A DNA stretch of 5,617 nt from Gammaproteobacteria bacterium (GCA_028871235.1 JAGWNO010000129.1:1-5617); one strand, 5' to 3'; positions 1 to 5,617 are shown, numbered from the stretch's first letter. The notes: generated by a model from the letters alone, not told the origin. Numbers and translations: made by a program.

Positions 1-445
1 AGCCGGGATCCTGGCGGAAACGCCACGATTGCAGCAGCATGGCCACGCTGGTGGCGAGGAAGGCGAGCGCCGCGGCCAGCAGGTGCACTGCGCCGTGCCG
101 GGTCACATGCCCATCCACATCGGTGGGTGAGAGCGCCGTCACAGTGACGCCGAGCGCGCCGAGGCCGAAGGTGATGAGCGTCGCGGCGCTGCGTGCTGCC
201 GGGATACTGCTGAAGTAGCAGCCGACAGCGATCAGTACGATAGCGGCGGCCAGGGCAAAGTAGCCGAGGTGCAGCCAGCCGCTGTAGGGACCGATCAGAT
301 AGAAACTGAGCGGCGTCCTGAACCACGGGTAATCACCGCGCACGAACTGCAATGCCAGGGCGGTGACGAAGAACGTCACCACGCCCAGCAGGGCGAAGCG
401 GCCGAGCCAGATGCGGCCGCCCTGCGACAGATGTTTTTCCGCCAT
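1..445 (-). CDS. DUF998-family integral membrane protein (partial, 3' end beyond left edge)
   Basis: Reading leftward from an ATG at 445, the frame stays open for 148 codons to the window edge, so the C-terminus is missing. The visible protein has four hydrophobic segments, at about residues 16-34, 58-77, 88-105 and 118-138. The segment TPLSFYLIGPYSGWLHLGYF (residues 44-63) and the later SPTD...H.V..HGAVHLLAA stretch (residues 106-126) resemble the conserved polar loops of the DUF998 family, multi-pass inner-membrane proteins of unknown function that are usually about 200 residues long. The start is uncertain. A GAGG lies only 2 nt before ATG 445, and an in-frame ATG at 463 has no Shine-Dalgarno sequence. 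The gene is divergent from the metallopeptidase-like gene at 466. The family call is from recalled motifs; no substrate or role can be given. Confidence 0.72.
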   Translation of the reverse strand, partial: MAEKHLSQGGRIWLGRFALLGVVTFFVTALALQFVRGDYPWFRTPLSFYLIGPYSGWLHLGYFALAAAIVLIAVGCYFSSIPAARSAATLITFGLGALGVTVTALSPTDVDGHVTRHGAVHLLAAALAFLATSVAMLLQSWRFRQDPG

Positions 446-465
446 GTCCTCAGCATAATGCATCC

Positions 466-996
466 ATGGTGTTTAATTACTATGCACGTCTGAGCGCCAG
501 GAACAAGCGCATCTATCAGGCCAGCGATGCAATCGAGATCATCAGCTTGCCGGATGCGGCGGTGCTGCGGCCGGTGGCCGCCAGACTGCCGGAGGCGCTC
601 AGCACCGACAGGCGCGCGCTGGTGGAGGCCGTGTGCAACGCGCTGGCCGCCGCCATGCTGCAGCAACTGCAGACGCCGCCGGTCAATATAAAGGTTATGG
701 CAGCGCGGCCATCCAACGATTACGGCGAGCTGCATGGCTTCTATGAAGGTGTGGAGGGCAGGCTCAGGGTGGCGAAGATCACCCTGTGGATGCGCACCGC
801 GCAGCGCAAGCAGGTGGTGGCGTTCCGCAGTTTCCTGCGCACCCTGCTGCATGAACTGTGCCACCACCTGGATTACGAATACCTGAAACTCGATGACTCC
901 TTCCACACCCAAGGGTTCTACAAGCGCGAGTCGAGTCTGTTCCACCAGCTGGTGACGGAACAGGCGGCGGGCAAGCTCAAGGAGCAGGGGCGCTAG
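466..996 (+). CDS. Small HExxH putative zinc metallopeptidase, cytoplasmic, function unknown
   Basis: This encodes a 176-residue soluble protein without signal peptide or membrane segment. The C-terminal third carries HELCHH (residues 129-134), fitting the zincin motif HExxH with H129 and H133 as zinc ligands and E130 as the catalytic base. The following SFHTQGFYKRESSL (residues 145-158) holds H147 and E155, either of which could be the third ligand; this assignment is inference. The combination of WMRTAQR (108-114), AFRSFLRTLLHE (119-130) and the HT.GFYKRESSL tail resembles a widespread uncharacterised proteobacterial family. Its N-terminal YARLS (residues 6-10) seems conserved, which supports a start at ATG 466 or the adjacent GTG 469. 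No Shine-Dalgarno sequence precedes either start, so translation may be leaderless or poorly initiated. The substrate is unknown, and the protein could have lost activity. No terminator is evident downstream. Confidence 0.8.
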   Translation: MVFNYYARLSARNKRIYQASDAIEIISLPDAAVLRPVAARLPEALSTDRRALVEAVCNALAAAMLQQLQTPPVNIKVMAARPSNDYGELHGFYEGVEGRLRVAKITLWMRTAQRKQVVAFRSFLRTLLHELCHHLDYEYLKLDDSFHTQGFYKRESSLFHQLVTEQAAGKLKEQGR

Positions 997-1110
997 CGAC
1001 ACAGTGGATCGCGGTAGCGGCTTACCGTATGCACCCGGGCGATGCGCAACCCTGGCCCAGGCTGCGGGTAAACCGGCGGCTGCCGACAGGGCGTACATTC
1101 AGGCCTATAC

Positions 1111-1180
1111 TTGCCCGGCTGATTCCCCAGCATTTCCAAGATTACATATTCTATTTTGAGGGAGGGAATACCCTAAAAAT
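1111..1180 (+). promoter_or_regulatory. AT-rich leader and likely promoter region of the secreted-protein gene
   Basis: The 197-bp gap between the peptidase stop and ATG 1194 changes composition sharply. From about 1131 it becomes AT-rich, unlike the GC-rich surroundings, as expected for a promoter and untranslated leader. TATTCT at 1147-1152 (four of six matches to the -10 consensus) and CATATT at 1145-1150 are possible -10 boxes. No good -35 lies at the right distance; TTGCCC at 1111-1116 is too far upstream. AGGG-AATA-CCCT at 1163-1174 is a short 4-bp inverted repeat that could be a minor operator or chance. The exact promoter elements are not established. Confidence 0.35.
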
Positions 1181-1186
1181 AAGGAG
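1181..1186 (+). promoter_or_regulatory. Strong ribosome binding site that fixes the start at 1194
   Basis: AAGGAG lies 7 nt before ATG 1194, close to the ideal Shine-Dalgarno match and spacing. The reading frame is open further upstream, to an ATG at 1029, but that start has no ribosome binding site and would place 55 unrelated residues before an otherwise perfect signal peptide. The site therefore decides the start. Confidence 0.9.
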
Positions 1187-1193
1187 ATTCATC

Positions 1194-1958
1194 ATGAAGA
1201 GCATGAAACTGTGGCTGGTTCCGGCGATCGCAGTGCTGTGCGTCAGCGGAGTACAGGCGGCGGAAACGGAGACAGCCAGCGTCATCCGCGATTACACCGA
1301 CACCGTGGCACCGGCGGAACAGCAGGCCTACGAGGCCGGTATCAAGAGCTACAACCAGTGTTTGAGTCAGCACGGCTTCAAGTATGCATGGACGGCCTGG
1401 GTGCACGAAACCGGCAACGTATATGAATACTCATATGTCTCCGACCCGGGCACATGGGGAAGTTTTGATGATATGCAGACCGCGGGCCAGGCATGCGACC
1501 AGACGTTCAGGACGGACGTGAACCCGCATCTGCTGAGCGAGACGAGCGCGTTCTTCGTGGGTATGCCTGAAATCAGTTATATGCCAGAGTCCAAGATGGG
1601 CACTCCCGCTCTCATCGGGGTCAGATACTTCAAGCTCAAACCCGGACATCGTGACGCCTTCATGAAAGCCGCCAAGAAGATCAACGCGGCGGCCAAGAAG
1701 GCCAAGGCGGGTAACTTCCATATGTTCGGGGAAGTCGTGTACGGTGGTTCCGGGGCGCCGGATCTGATCCTGGTGCTGCCCATGAATAGCTGGGCGGAAC
1801 TGGGCCAGGATCTCGGTCAGCCATGGAAGATGCTGGAAAGCGTCTATGGGCAGAAGATGGCGGCAGTGCTGCACAAGCAGATCCTTGATTCCATAGAAGC
1901 CACTTCGGTGCATGTGGATAGATATAATGCCGGTTTGAGTTACACGCCGCCCAAATAA
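1194..1958 (+). CDS. Secreted protein with two tandem copies of a putative alpha/beta-barrel domain
   Basis: This 254-residue protein begins with a clear Sec signal peptide: MKSMK, a hydrophobic core at about residues 6-19, and a V-Q-A cleavage site after A22. The mature protein should be periplasmic or exported. It seems to consist of two related halves, about residues 31-131 and 142-253. Each runs from a V.P or LKP turn through a helix with (A)Y/F near its start, a short strand, a predicted strand followed by a conserved S-W/T-W turn, another helix, then an E.TS...SY.P closing strand. This layout, especially YFKLKPGHRDAFMKAAKKI (145-163), recalls dimeric alpha/beta-barrel (ABM/NIPSNAP-like) domains; that is inference. 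The mature part has two cysteines, C56 and C101, both in the first half, which could form a disulfide. No catalytic motif is recognised. The gene has its own leader and an intrinsic terminator, so it is probably monocistronic. Confidence 0.85.
   Translation: MKSMKLWLVPAIAVLCVSGVQAAETETASVIRDYTDTVAPAEQQAYEAGIKSYNQCLSQHGFKYAWTAWVHETGNVYEYSYVSDPGTWGSFDDMQTAGQACDQTFRTDVNPHLLSETSAFFVGMPEISYMPESKMGTPALIGVRYFKLKPGHRDAFMKAAKKINAAAKKAKAGNFHMFGEVVYGGSGAPDLILVLPMNSWAELGQDLGQPWKMLESVYGQKMAAVLHKQILDSIEATSVHVDRYNAGLSYTPPK
1284..1952 (+). repeat. Internal protein-level duplication (two about 100-residue halves)
   Basis: Hand alignment of residues 31-131 with 142-253 matches P-A-E-Q-Q-A-Y-E-A-G-I-K with P-G-H-R-D-A-F-M-K-A-A-K near the start. 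It also matches NVYEYSYVSDPGTW with APDLILVLPMNSW in the middle, and SETSAFFVGMPEISYMP with EATSVHVDRYNAGLSYTPP at the end. The order and spacing of these blocks agree with only small gaps. The repeat is not visible at DNA level, so any duplication is old. Confidence 0.55.
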
Positions 1959-1978
1959 ATCGAGCGCTGGTGGATGCA

Positions 1979-2006
1979 GGCGGCCCGCTGTGCGGGCCGC
2001 CTTTTT
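1979..2006 (+). terminator. Intrinsic (rho-independent) terminator
   Basis: GGCGGCCCGC (1979-1988) pairs perfectly over 10 bp with GCGGGCCGCC (1992-2001) around a TGT loop and is followed at once by TTTTT (2002-2006). It starts 20 nt after the stop of the secreted-protein gene, insulating the downstream acyl-CoA dehydrogenase gene from read-through. Confidence 0.93.
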
Positions 2007-2048
2007 CACGCCGGTTTCCGCAGTTTCGCGCGGGGCGCCGTGCACCTG

Positions 2049-2054
2049 TAAAAT
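2049..2054 (+). promoter_or_regulatory. Possible -10 box of the acyl-CoA dehydrogenase gene
   Basis: TAAAAT matches the sigma-70 -10 consensus at five of six positions and lies 43 bp before the GTG start, between the upstream terminator and the ribosome binding site. Because the terminator precedes it, a promoter is expected in this 90-bp stretch. No convincing -35 is seen; TTTCGC at 2024-2029 is a poor match with a long 19-bp spacer. Confidence 0.35.
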
Positions 2055-2083
2055 AACGATTGCGGCGCCCTCAACATCTTTTC

Positions 2084-2088
2084 AGGAG
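2084..2088 (+). promoter_or_regulatory. Ribosome binding site that decides the GTG start
   Basis: AGGAG lies 8 nt before GTG 2097. The resulting N-terminus (MASYSAPLRDMQFV) fits the usual beginning of this acyl-CoA dehydrogenase type, so GTG rather than a downstream ATG is the start. Confidence 0.88.
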
Positions 2089-2096
2089 TATCACGC

Positions 2097-3893
2097 GTGG
2101 CCAGCTATTCCGCCCCCCTGCGGGACATGCAGTTTGTCATCAATGAGCTCGCGGATCTCGCGGGCGTAGCCAGGCTCCCCGGTTACGGGGAGGTCACGCC
2201 GGAACTGGTGGAGACGGTGCTGGATGCAGCCGGCCGCTTCGCCGCCGAGATGCTGGCGCCCCTTAATGCCGCCGGCGACCGGCAGGGCTCGAAACTCGGC
2301 CCGGACGGCGCGGTGACCACGCCCACCGGCTTCAAGCAGGCCTACGCGCGCTTCACCGCTGACGGCTGGAATGCCTTGGCGCTGCCGGCGGAACACGGCG
2401 GTCAGGGACTGCCGCAACTGCTGTCCGCGCCGGTGGTGGAGATGTGGCAATCCGCCAACATGGCCTTCGCTCTCTGCCCGATGCTCACCCAGGGCGCGGT
2501 GGAGGCGCTCGTGCTGTACGGCTCCGCTGCGCTCAAGAAGACCTACCTGCCGAAAATGGTGGCCGGCGAGTGGACCGGCACCATGAACCTCACGGAGCCG
2601 CAGGCCGGCTCGGATCTCGGCCAGGTACGCTGCCGCGCGCTGCGCGAGGGCGACCATTACCGCTTGTCCGGCCAGAAGATCTTCATCACCTACGGCGAGC
2701 ACGACTGGACCGGCAACATCATGCACTTGGTGCTGGCGCGTGTCCCGGATGCGCCCGCGGGGGTGAAGGGCATCTCCATGTTCCTGGTACCCAAGTTCCT
2801 GGTGAACGGCGATGGCACACCCGGCCGGCGTAACGACGTGTACTGCACGGCCCTGGAGCACAAGCTCGGCATCCATGCGAGCCCCACCGCCGTGCTCAAT
2901 TACGGCGACCGGGACGGCGCCATCGGCTATCTGGTGGGCGAGGAGAACCGCGGCCTCGAATACATGTTCGTCATGATGAACCTGGCGCGATTCATGGTGG
3001 GCGTGCAGGGCATCGGTATCGCCGAGCGTGCCTGGCAGCAGGCACTGACGTTTGCCAGGGAGCGCGTGCAGAGCGCTGACGCGGCGGTGCGCGGCGGCCA
3101 GCCCGTGACCATCATCCATCATCCGGACGTGCGTCGCATGCTCATGAGCATGAAGGCGCGCATCGAGGCGATGCGCGCGCTGGCGTACGTGGTGGCCGCG
3201 CATCTCGACAAGGCAGCGCACCACCCGGATGAGCAAGCACGCGCGCAGGCGCAGGCTTTCGTGGACCTGATGATCCCGGTGATCAAGGGCTGCTGCACCG
3301 AGAACGCCATTGACATCACCTCCACCGGCATCCAGATACACGGCGGCATGGGCTTCATCGAGGAGACCGGCGCCGCGCAGCACTTCCGTGACGCGCGCAT
3401 CAGCACCATCTACGAGGGCACCACCGGCATCCAGGGCAAGGACCTCATCGGCCGCAAGCTTGCCCGTGATCGGGGCATGGCTGCCCGGGCGGTGATCGCT
3501 TGGATGCGAGCGCTGGATGCTGAATTTGAACAACTCCAGAACGCCGACCTGCAAGCCATCCGTACGCGACTGGCCACCGGCATCGATGCACTGGAGACAG
3601 CGGTGCACTGGGCGGTGGCGCACTATGCGAGCGATGTGCAGGCGGTGTCTGCGGGAGCGGTGCCGTTGCTCAGGCTGTTCGGCATCGTCGCCGGCGGCTG
3701 GCAGATGGCGCGCGCTGCGCTGATTTCCCAGCAGCGGTTGAATGAAGGTATGGGTGATGCGGCTTTCTATAAGACCAAGATCAGCACTGCCCGCTACTAC
3801 GCCGATTACGAACTGACCCAAGCCGCGGGCCTCAGGGAATCCATAGTCACCGGCGCCGCGGGGGTGCTGGCCGTGAACGGGGATCAGTTCTAG
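2097..3893 (+). CDS. FAD-dependent acyl-CoA dehydrogenase (large, about 600-residue type)
   Basis: This enzyme should oxidise an acyl-CoA to the trans-2-enoyl-CoA, passing electrons from FAD to electron-transfer flavoprotein, in cytoplasmic fatty-acid or related acyl-CoA breakdown. At 598 residues it is the large type also seen in DmdC-like and FadE-like proteins, not the 380-residue short form. The order is a short N-terminal leader domain (about 3-35), helical N-domain (about 38-155), beta middle domain with NLTEPQAGSD (164-173, FAD/substrate signature), helical C-domain with QIHGGMGF (413-420), and a C-terminal helical extension (about 465-590) typical of this subfamily. The expected catalytic glutamate is E440 in YEGTTGIQ. 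All key motifs are intact, so the enzyme is probably active. Chain length or substrate cannot be deduced, and automated names such as 3-methylmercaptopropionyl-CoA dehydrogenase are not justified by this sequence. The gene is flanked by terminator-like hairpins and appears monocistronic. Confidence 0.96.
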   Translation: MASYSAPLRDMQFVINELADLAGVARLPGYGEVTPELVETVLDAAGRFAAEMLAPLNAAGDRQGSKLGPDGAVTTPTGFKQAYARFTADGWNALALPAEHGGQGLPQLLSAPVVEMWQSANMAFALCPMLTQGAVEALVLYGSAALKKTYLPKMVAGEWTGTMNLTEPQAGSDLGQVRCRALREGDHYRLSGQKIFITYGEHDWTGNIMHLVLARVPDAPAGVKGISMFLVPKFLVNGDGTPGRRNDVYCTALEHKLGIHASPTAVLNYGDRDGAIGYLVGEENRGLEYMFVMMNLARFMVGVQGIGIAERAWQQALTFARERVQSADAAVRGGQPVTIIHHPDVRRMLMSMKARIEAMRALAYVVAAHLDKAAHHPDEQARAQAQAFVDLMIPVIKGCCTENAIDITSTGIQIHGGMGFIEETGAAQHFRDARISTIYEGTTGIQGKDLIGRKLARDRGMAARAVIAWMRALDAEFEQLQNADLQAIRTRLATGIDALETAVHWAVAHYASDVQAVSAGAVPLLRLFGIVAGGWQMARAALISQQRLNEGMGDAAFYKTKISTARYYADYELTQAAGLRESIVTGAAGVLAVNGDQF

Positions 3894-3915
3894 TCAGCGA
3901 CCCCGTTGAAGAGGG

Positions 3916-3938
3916 GGGCGCCAGGCGGCGCCCTGTTT
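3916..3938 (+). terminator. GC-rich hairpin, probable terminator between convergent genes
   Basis: GGGCGCC (3916-3922) and GGCGCCC (3927-3933) form a perfect 7-bp stem around AGGC and are followed by TGTTTGT. It starts 22 nt after the acyl-CoA dehydrogenase stop, in the 64-bp gap before the convergent DUF4097 gene ends at 3958. The T-run is interrupted, so it is weaker than the hairpin at 1979. On the opposite strand the hairpin is followed by CCCTCTTC, too poor in T to be a convincing leftward terminator. Confidence 0.6.
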
Positions 3939-3957
3939 GTCCGCAGTCCGCGCGGCG

Positions 3958-4893
3958 TCAATCGCGCAGGCTGATGTTGCCGCTCAGGGTCTTGGCGTTC
4001 ACCTGGGCGTCGCCGTGGCCGCTGGTGAAATGCAGTTCCATGCCCGGACCATATTCACTGGTGCGGGTCGCTTTGGGCCCGATGCTGTTGGTGATATTGC
4101 CGCTGAAACTGGAGATGTCGAAGCGGGCATCGGGTAGCTTGGCGAAGGACAGGTTCAGATTGCCGCTGATGCTGTGAAATTCATAGCTGCCGCCGGTACC
4201 GATGGTCGCAGCGAAATCCACGTTGCCCGAGGTCGAGGAGAGCTGTGCCCGGCTGAGGTTGCTGGCGGTGACTTTGACGGTGCTGCTCACGCTTTCCGCC
4301 ACCAGCTCACCGTCCACTCCGCTGATCTTCACGTCGCCGCTGATGCTGTGGGCCCTGATGTGGGCGCGGCTGGCGGAGCCGGAGATATTCACCTCGCCGC
4401 TTACGGACTGGGCGCCGATGTCGGAGGACCGGGAGTCAAGAGACAGGTTACCGCTGACGCTCTCCAGGTGTTCGATACCGGTCAAGCCACTGGCACTGAT
4501 ATCGGCGCTCACCGTGTTCACCGTCAGACGGCTGGCCTTGGGCACATCGATCACCAGGTCAGTACCTTCCACGTTGCTGTGCGAATGCTGCGGCAGGATC
4601 ACGCGGATGCTGACGCCGCTGCCATCACTGCTTACATCAAGGCGCTGCGTGCCGGCGCCGAGGGTGCCGCTAACATGCACCTGGGCCTTGTCCCAGCCCC
4701 GCACCGTGACCGAGCCGGCGACGTTGGAAACCCGCACTTCGCCGTCGGCCTTGGCGCTGCGGGTCTCGTTGATGGGCGTACCGGCAGGATGCGCATAGGC
4801 TGAACGGGCGGTGAGCATCAGCAGCGAGAAGCTGCCGACCACCGCCATGAGCATGAGCAGGGTGAAGGTGATGATCAGGGATATGCGTTTCAT
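3958..4893 (-). CDS. Exported DUF4097-family (putative adhesin) strand-repeat protein
   Basis: This 311-residue protein starts with a signal peptide or N-terminal anchor: MKR, a long hydrophobic stretch at residues 4-28, then A-Y-A at 32-34 as a likely cleavage site before HPAG. The remainder is a beta-rich solenoid-like series in which S-[VIF]-S-G-x-[VLI]-x-[VLI] recurs about every 18-21 residues from residue 127 to the C-terminus, as in the DUF4097 (putative adhesin, YvlB-like) family. Its biochemical role is unknown; an exported, surface or periplasmic location is inferred. ATG 4893 is preceded by GAGGA with a 7-nt gap and overlaps the stop of the upstream gene by ATGA, so translation is probably coupled. 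It is the last gene of a sigma factor / membrane partner operon, a context in which DUF4097 genes recur. There is no cysteine in the mature protein. Confidence 0.9.
   Translation of the reverse strand: MKRISLIITFTLLMLMAVVGSFSLLMLTARSAYAHPAGTPINETRSAKADGEVRVSNVAGSVTVRGWDKAQVHVSGTLGAGTQRLDVSSDGSGVSIRVILPQHSHSNVEGTDLVIDVPKASRLTVNTVSADISASGLTGIEHLESVSGNLSLDSRSSDIGAQSVSGEVNISGSASRAHIRAHSISGDVKISGVDGELVAESVSSTVKVTASNLSRAQLSSTSGNVDFAATIGTGGSYEFHSISGNLNLSFAKLPDARFDISSFSGNITNSIGPKATRTSEYGPGMELHFTSGHGDAQVNAKTLSGNISLRD
3967..4515 (-). repeat. About nine short beta-strand repeats inside the DUF4097 protein
   Basis: Repeat cores are TVSADIS (127-133), SVSGNLSL (145), SVSGEVNI (163), SISGDVKI (183), SVSSTVKV (201), STSGNVDF (220), SISGNLNL (241), SFSGNITN (262) and TLSGNISL (302). 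One further degenerate copy, FTSGHGDA, lies at about 289. At DNA level two units share an exact 15-mer, GCCGCTGATGCTGTG, on the + strand at 4162-4176 and 4336-4350, exactly 58 codons apart. Confidence 0.8.
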
Positions 4894-5417
4894 AGATCGG
4901 TCCTCGTGGTGGGTTGTACCTGAGCATTCTGGGCGGCGGCCAGGAGCGTGGCCTCGTTCTGGTAGATGTCGAACAGCAGACCGCGCAGGTGCGGATTGTT
5001 GGGGTCTTGCGCCAGCGCCCCCTGGATATCGTGCATGGAGCGGTCGATGATCCCGAGGTTGTGCAGGATGACAGCGCGGGTGGCGGGCGACATGCCGCCG
5101 CCGTGCGTGACATTGGCAGCAAAGGCGGCGCGCGCCTGCAGATAATCGACGTCCACGGCCGCAGGCGGCGCTGCGGGTTGCGCCAGCGGCGTGGCGACCA
5201 TGCCGCTCCGCTGCGGCAGCAGCAGCCAACTGGCGCCGGCGCCGATGGCCACCAGCAGGCTGGCCGCCAGCCCATAGGCCCAGAATTGCGGCCGGGACGC
5301 GCGCCGTCCGCGGGTGATGCGTGCCGCGATGCCGGGCCACAGATCATGCTGCGGTTGGATCTGCCTGGGCAATTGCCCGAACGCCGCCCGCAGTTCATCG
5401 TCGTATTCGCTGTTCAT
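4890..5417 (-). CDS. Single-pass membrane protein in anti-sigma position, without zinc-finger motif
   Basis: This 175-residue protein has a cytoplasmic N-terminus with PRQIQPQHDLWPGIAARI (residues 17-34), one transmembrane helix at about 45-67, a proline/alanine-rich linker (about 76-87) and a C-terminal helical domain. The last has the pattern PATRAVILHNLGIIDRSMHD (111-130) then ALAQDPNNPHLRGLLFDIYQ (134-153). This N-in topology and the DLWP.I..RI segment resemble membrane proteins commonly encoded next to ECF sigma factors. Unlike classical zinc anti-sigma factors there is no HxxxCxxC and no cysteine at all. It probably binds and restrains the adjacent sigma factor, but this is inferred from position and topology. 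The start at ATG 5417 is supported by GAGGT with a 7-nt gap. Both ends overlap the neighbouring genes by 4 nt (ATGA), indicating translational coupling. Confidence 0.85.
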   Translation of the reverse strand: MNSEYDDELRAAFGQLPRQIQPQHDLWPGIAARITRGRRASRPQFWAYGLAASLLVAIGAGASWLLLPQRSGMVATPLAQPAAPPAAVDVDYLQARAAFAANVTHGGGMSPATRAVILHNLGIIDRSMHDIQGALAQDPNNPHLRGLLFDIYQNEATLLAAAQNAQVQPTTRTDL

Positions 5418-5617
5418 GCTTGCAACCTCGTGCGCAGTAGCTGGCGGGCGCGGTGCAGGTGCGCCTTGCAGGTGCCCACCGCCAGTCCGGTCAGGTCCGC
5501 GATCTCTTCGTGCCGGTAGCCTTCCACATCGTGCAGCACCAGCACGGTGCGTGCTGCGTCCGGGAGTGTGGCGATGACGCGCTCCAGATCGAGCGCCGCG
5601 TCATACTGCTCATCGGG
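5414..5617 (-). CDS. ECF-type RNA polymerase sigma factor, C-terminal region 4 (partial, 5' end beyond right edge)
   Basis: The frame is open from the right edge for 67 residues and ends at the TGA (5416-5414) that overlaps the next ATG. The visible part is sigma region 4: LERVIATLPDAARTVLVLHD (residues 11-30 of the fragment), then EGYRHEEIADLTGLAVGT as the first helices of the helix-turn-helix, then CKAHLHRARQLLRTRL as the recognition helix and tail that contact the -35 element. This is the usual pattern of ECF (group 4) sigma factors, which transcribe envelope- or stress-related regulons. The regions 2 and the promoter of the operon lie outside the window. A cysteine occupies the spot that is often serine or valine in VGT.K..LHRAR. 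Together with the two downstream genes it forms one leftward transcription unit. Confidence 0.92.
   Translation of the reverse strand, partial: PDEQYDAALDLERVIATLPDAARTVLVLHDVEGYRHEEIADLTGLAVGTCKAHLHRARQLLRTRLQA

Noticed and set aside
1012..1027. CGGTA...TACCG inverted repeat after the HExxH gene as a terminator
   Set aside because: The stem is only 5 bp with a 6-nt loop and has no T-run, so it cannot be supported as a terminator.
376..1098. A 240-codon open frame on the minus strand covering the HExxH gene
   Set aside because: It is low-complexity in character, without a ribosome binding site or domain, and lies opposite a plus-strand protein with coherent motifs. It also conflicts with the DUF998 frame.
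1029..1193. N-terminal extension of the secreted protein starting at ATG 1029
   Set aside because: There is no ribosome binding site, the extension looks like random coding of intergenic DNA, and it would bury the signal peptide that follows AAGGAG at 1181-1186.
2091..3821. A 576-codon open frame on the minus strand opposite the acyl-CoA dehydrogenase gene
   Set aside because: It mirrors the high-GC codon pattern of the dehydrogenase; its translation is rich in His, Arg, Gly and Ala with no recognisable domain, while the plus-strand product has all family motifs and a ribosome binding site.
4174..4803. Two long open frames on the plus strand opposite the DUF4097 gene
   Set aside because: They translate the antisense of the S-x-S-G repeats into repetitive Ala/Gly/Asp/His or Leu/Ser/Thr-rich sequence. 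The minus-strand frame has a signal peptide, ribosome binding site and family pattern.
1..5617. tRNA or rRNA genes, CRISPR arrays, insertion sequences, attachment sites
   Set aside because: No cloverleaf-like or rRNA-like sequence, no regularly spaced direct repeats outside coding sequence, and no transposase or integrase coding or terminal inverted repeats were seen on reading both strands by eye.

Overview
The window is GC-rich, compactly coded bacterial DNA with no mobile element, RNA gene or CRISPR array. The genes present suggest a chromosomal segment of a proteobacterium, most likely a gammaproteobacterium: a large acyl-CoA dehydrogenase of the five-domain type, a secreted DUF4097 protein behind an ECF sigma factor, and a DUF998 membrane protein. 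This placement is inference from gene content and composition; the sequence alone does not fix the genus.

Left part (1-1958). A DUF998-type integral membrane protein runs leftward off the window edge. It is divergent from a rightward gene for a small HExxH (zincin-type) putative metallopeptidase, and the two start codons lie within about 20 bp of each other, so each gene's promoter must lie inside the other's coding sequence. After a 197-bp gap whose second half is unusually AT-rich comes a secreted 254-residue protein. It appears to be built from two copies of one domain resembling the dimeric alpha/beta-barrel type. This gene ends in a textbook intrinsic terminator.

Middle (2097-3893). A monocistronic GTG-started gene encodes a 598-residue FAD-dependent acyl-CoA dehydrogenase with its active-site glutamate and FAD/substrate motifs intact. 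A GC-rich hairpin separates it from the convergent genes on the right.

Right part (3958-5617, leftward). Three genes are joined by two 4-nt ATGA stop/start overlaps. In transcription order they are the C-terminal region 4 of an ECF sigma factor (entering from the right edge), a single-pass membrane protein in the anti-sigma position that has no cysteine and hence no zinc-finger motif, and an exported DUF4097 protein made of about nine short strand repeats. The layout suggests a cell-envelope signalling unit: the sigma factor and its membrane-bound partner probably control their own operon, and the secreted repeat protein is the effector or sensed component.

No clearly new multi-gene system is visible. 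The most interesting items are the internally duplicated secreted protein, the cysteine-free putative anti-sigma factor in a translationally coupled operon, the strand-repeat protein, and the divergent pair with almost no intergenic space.
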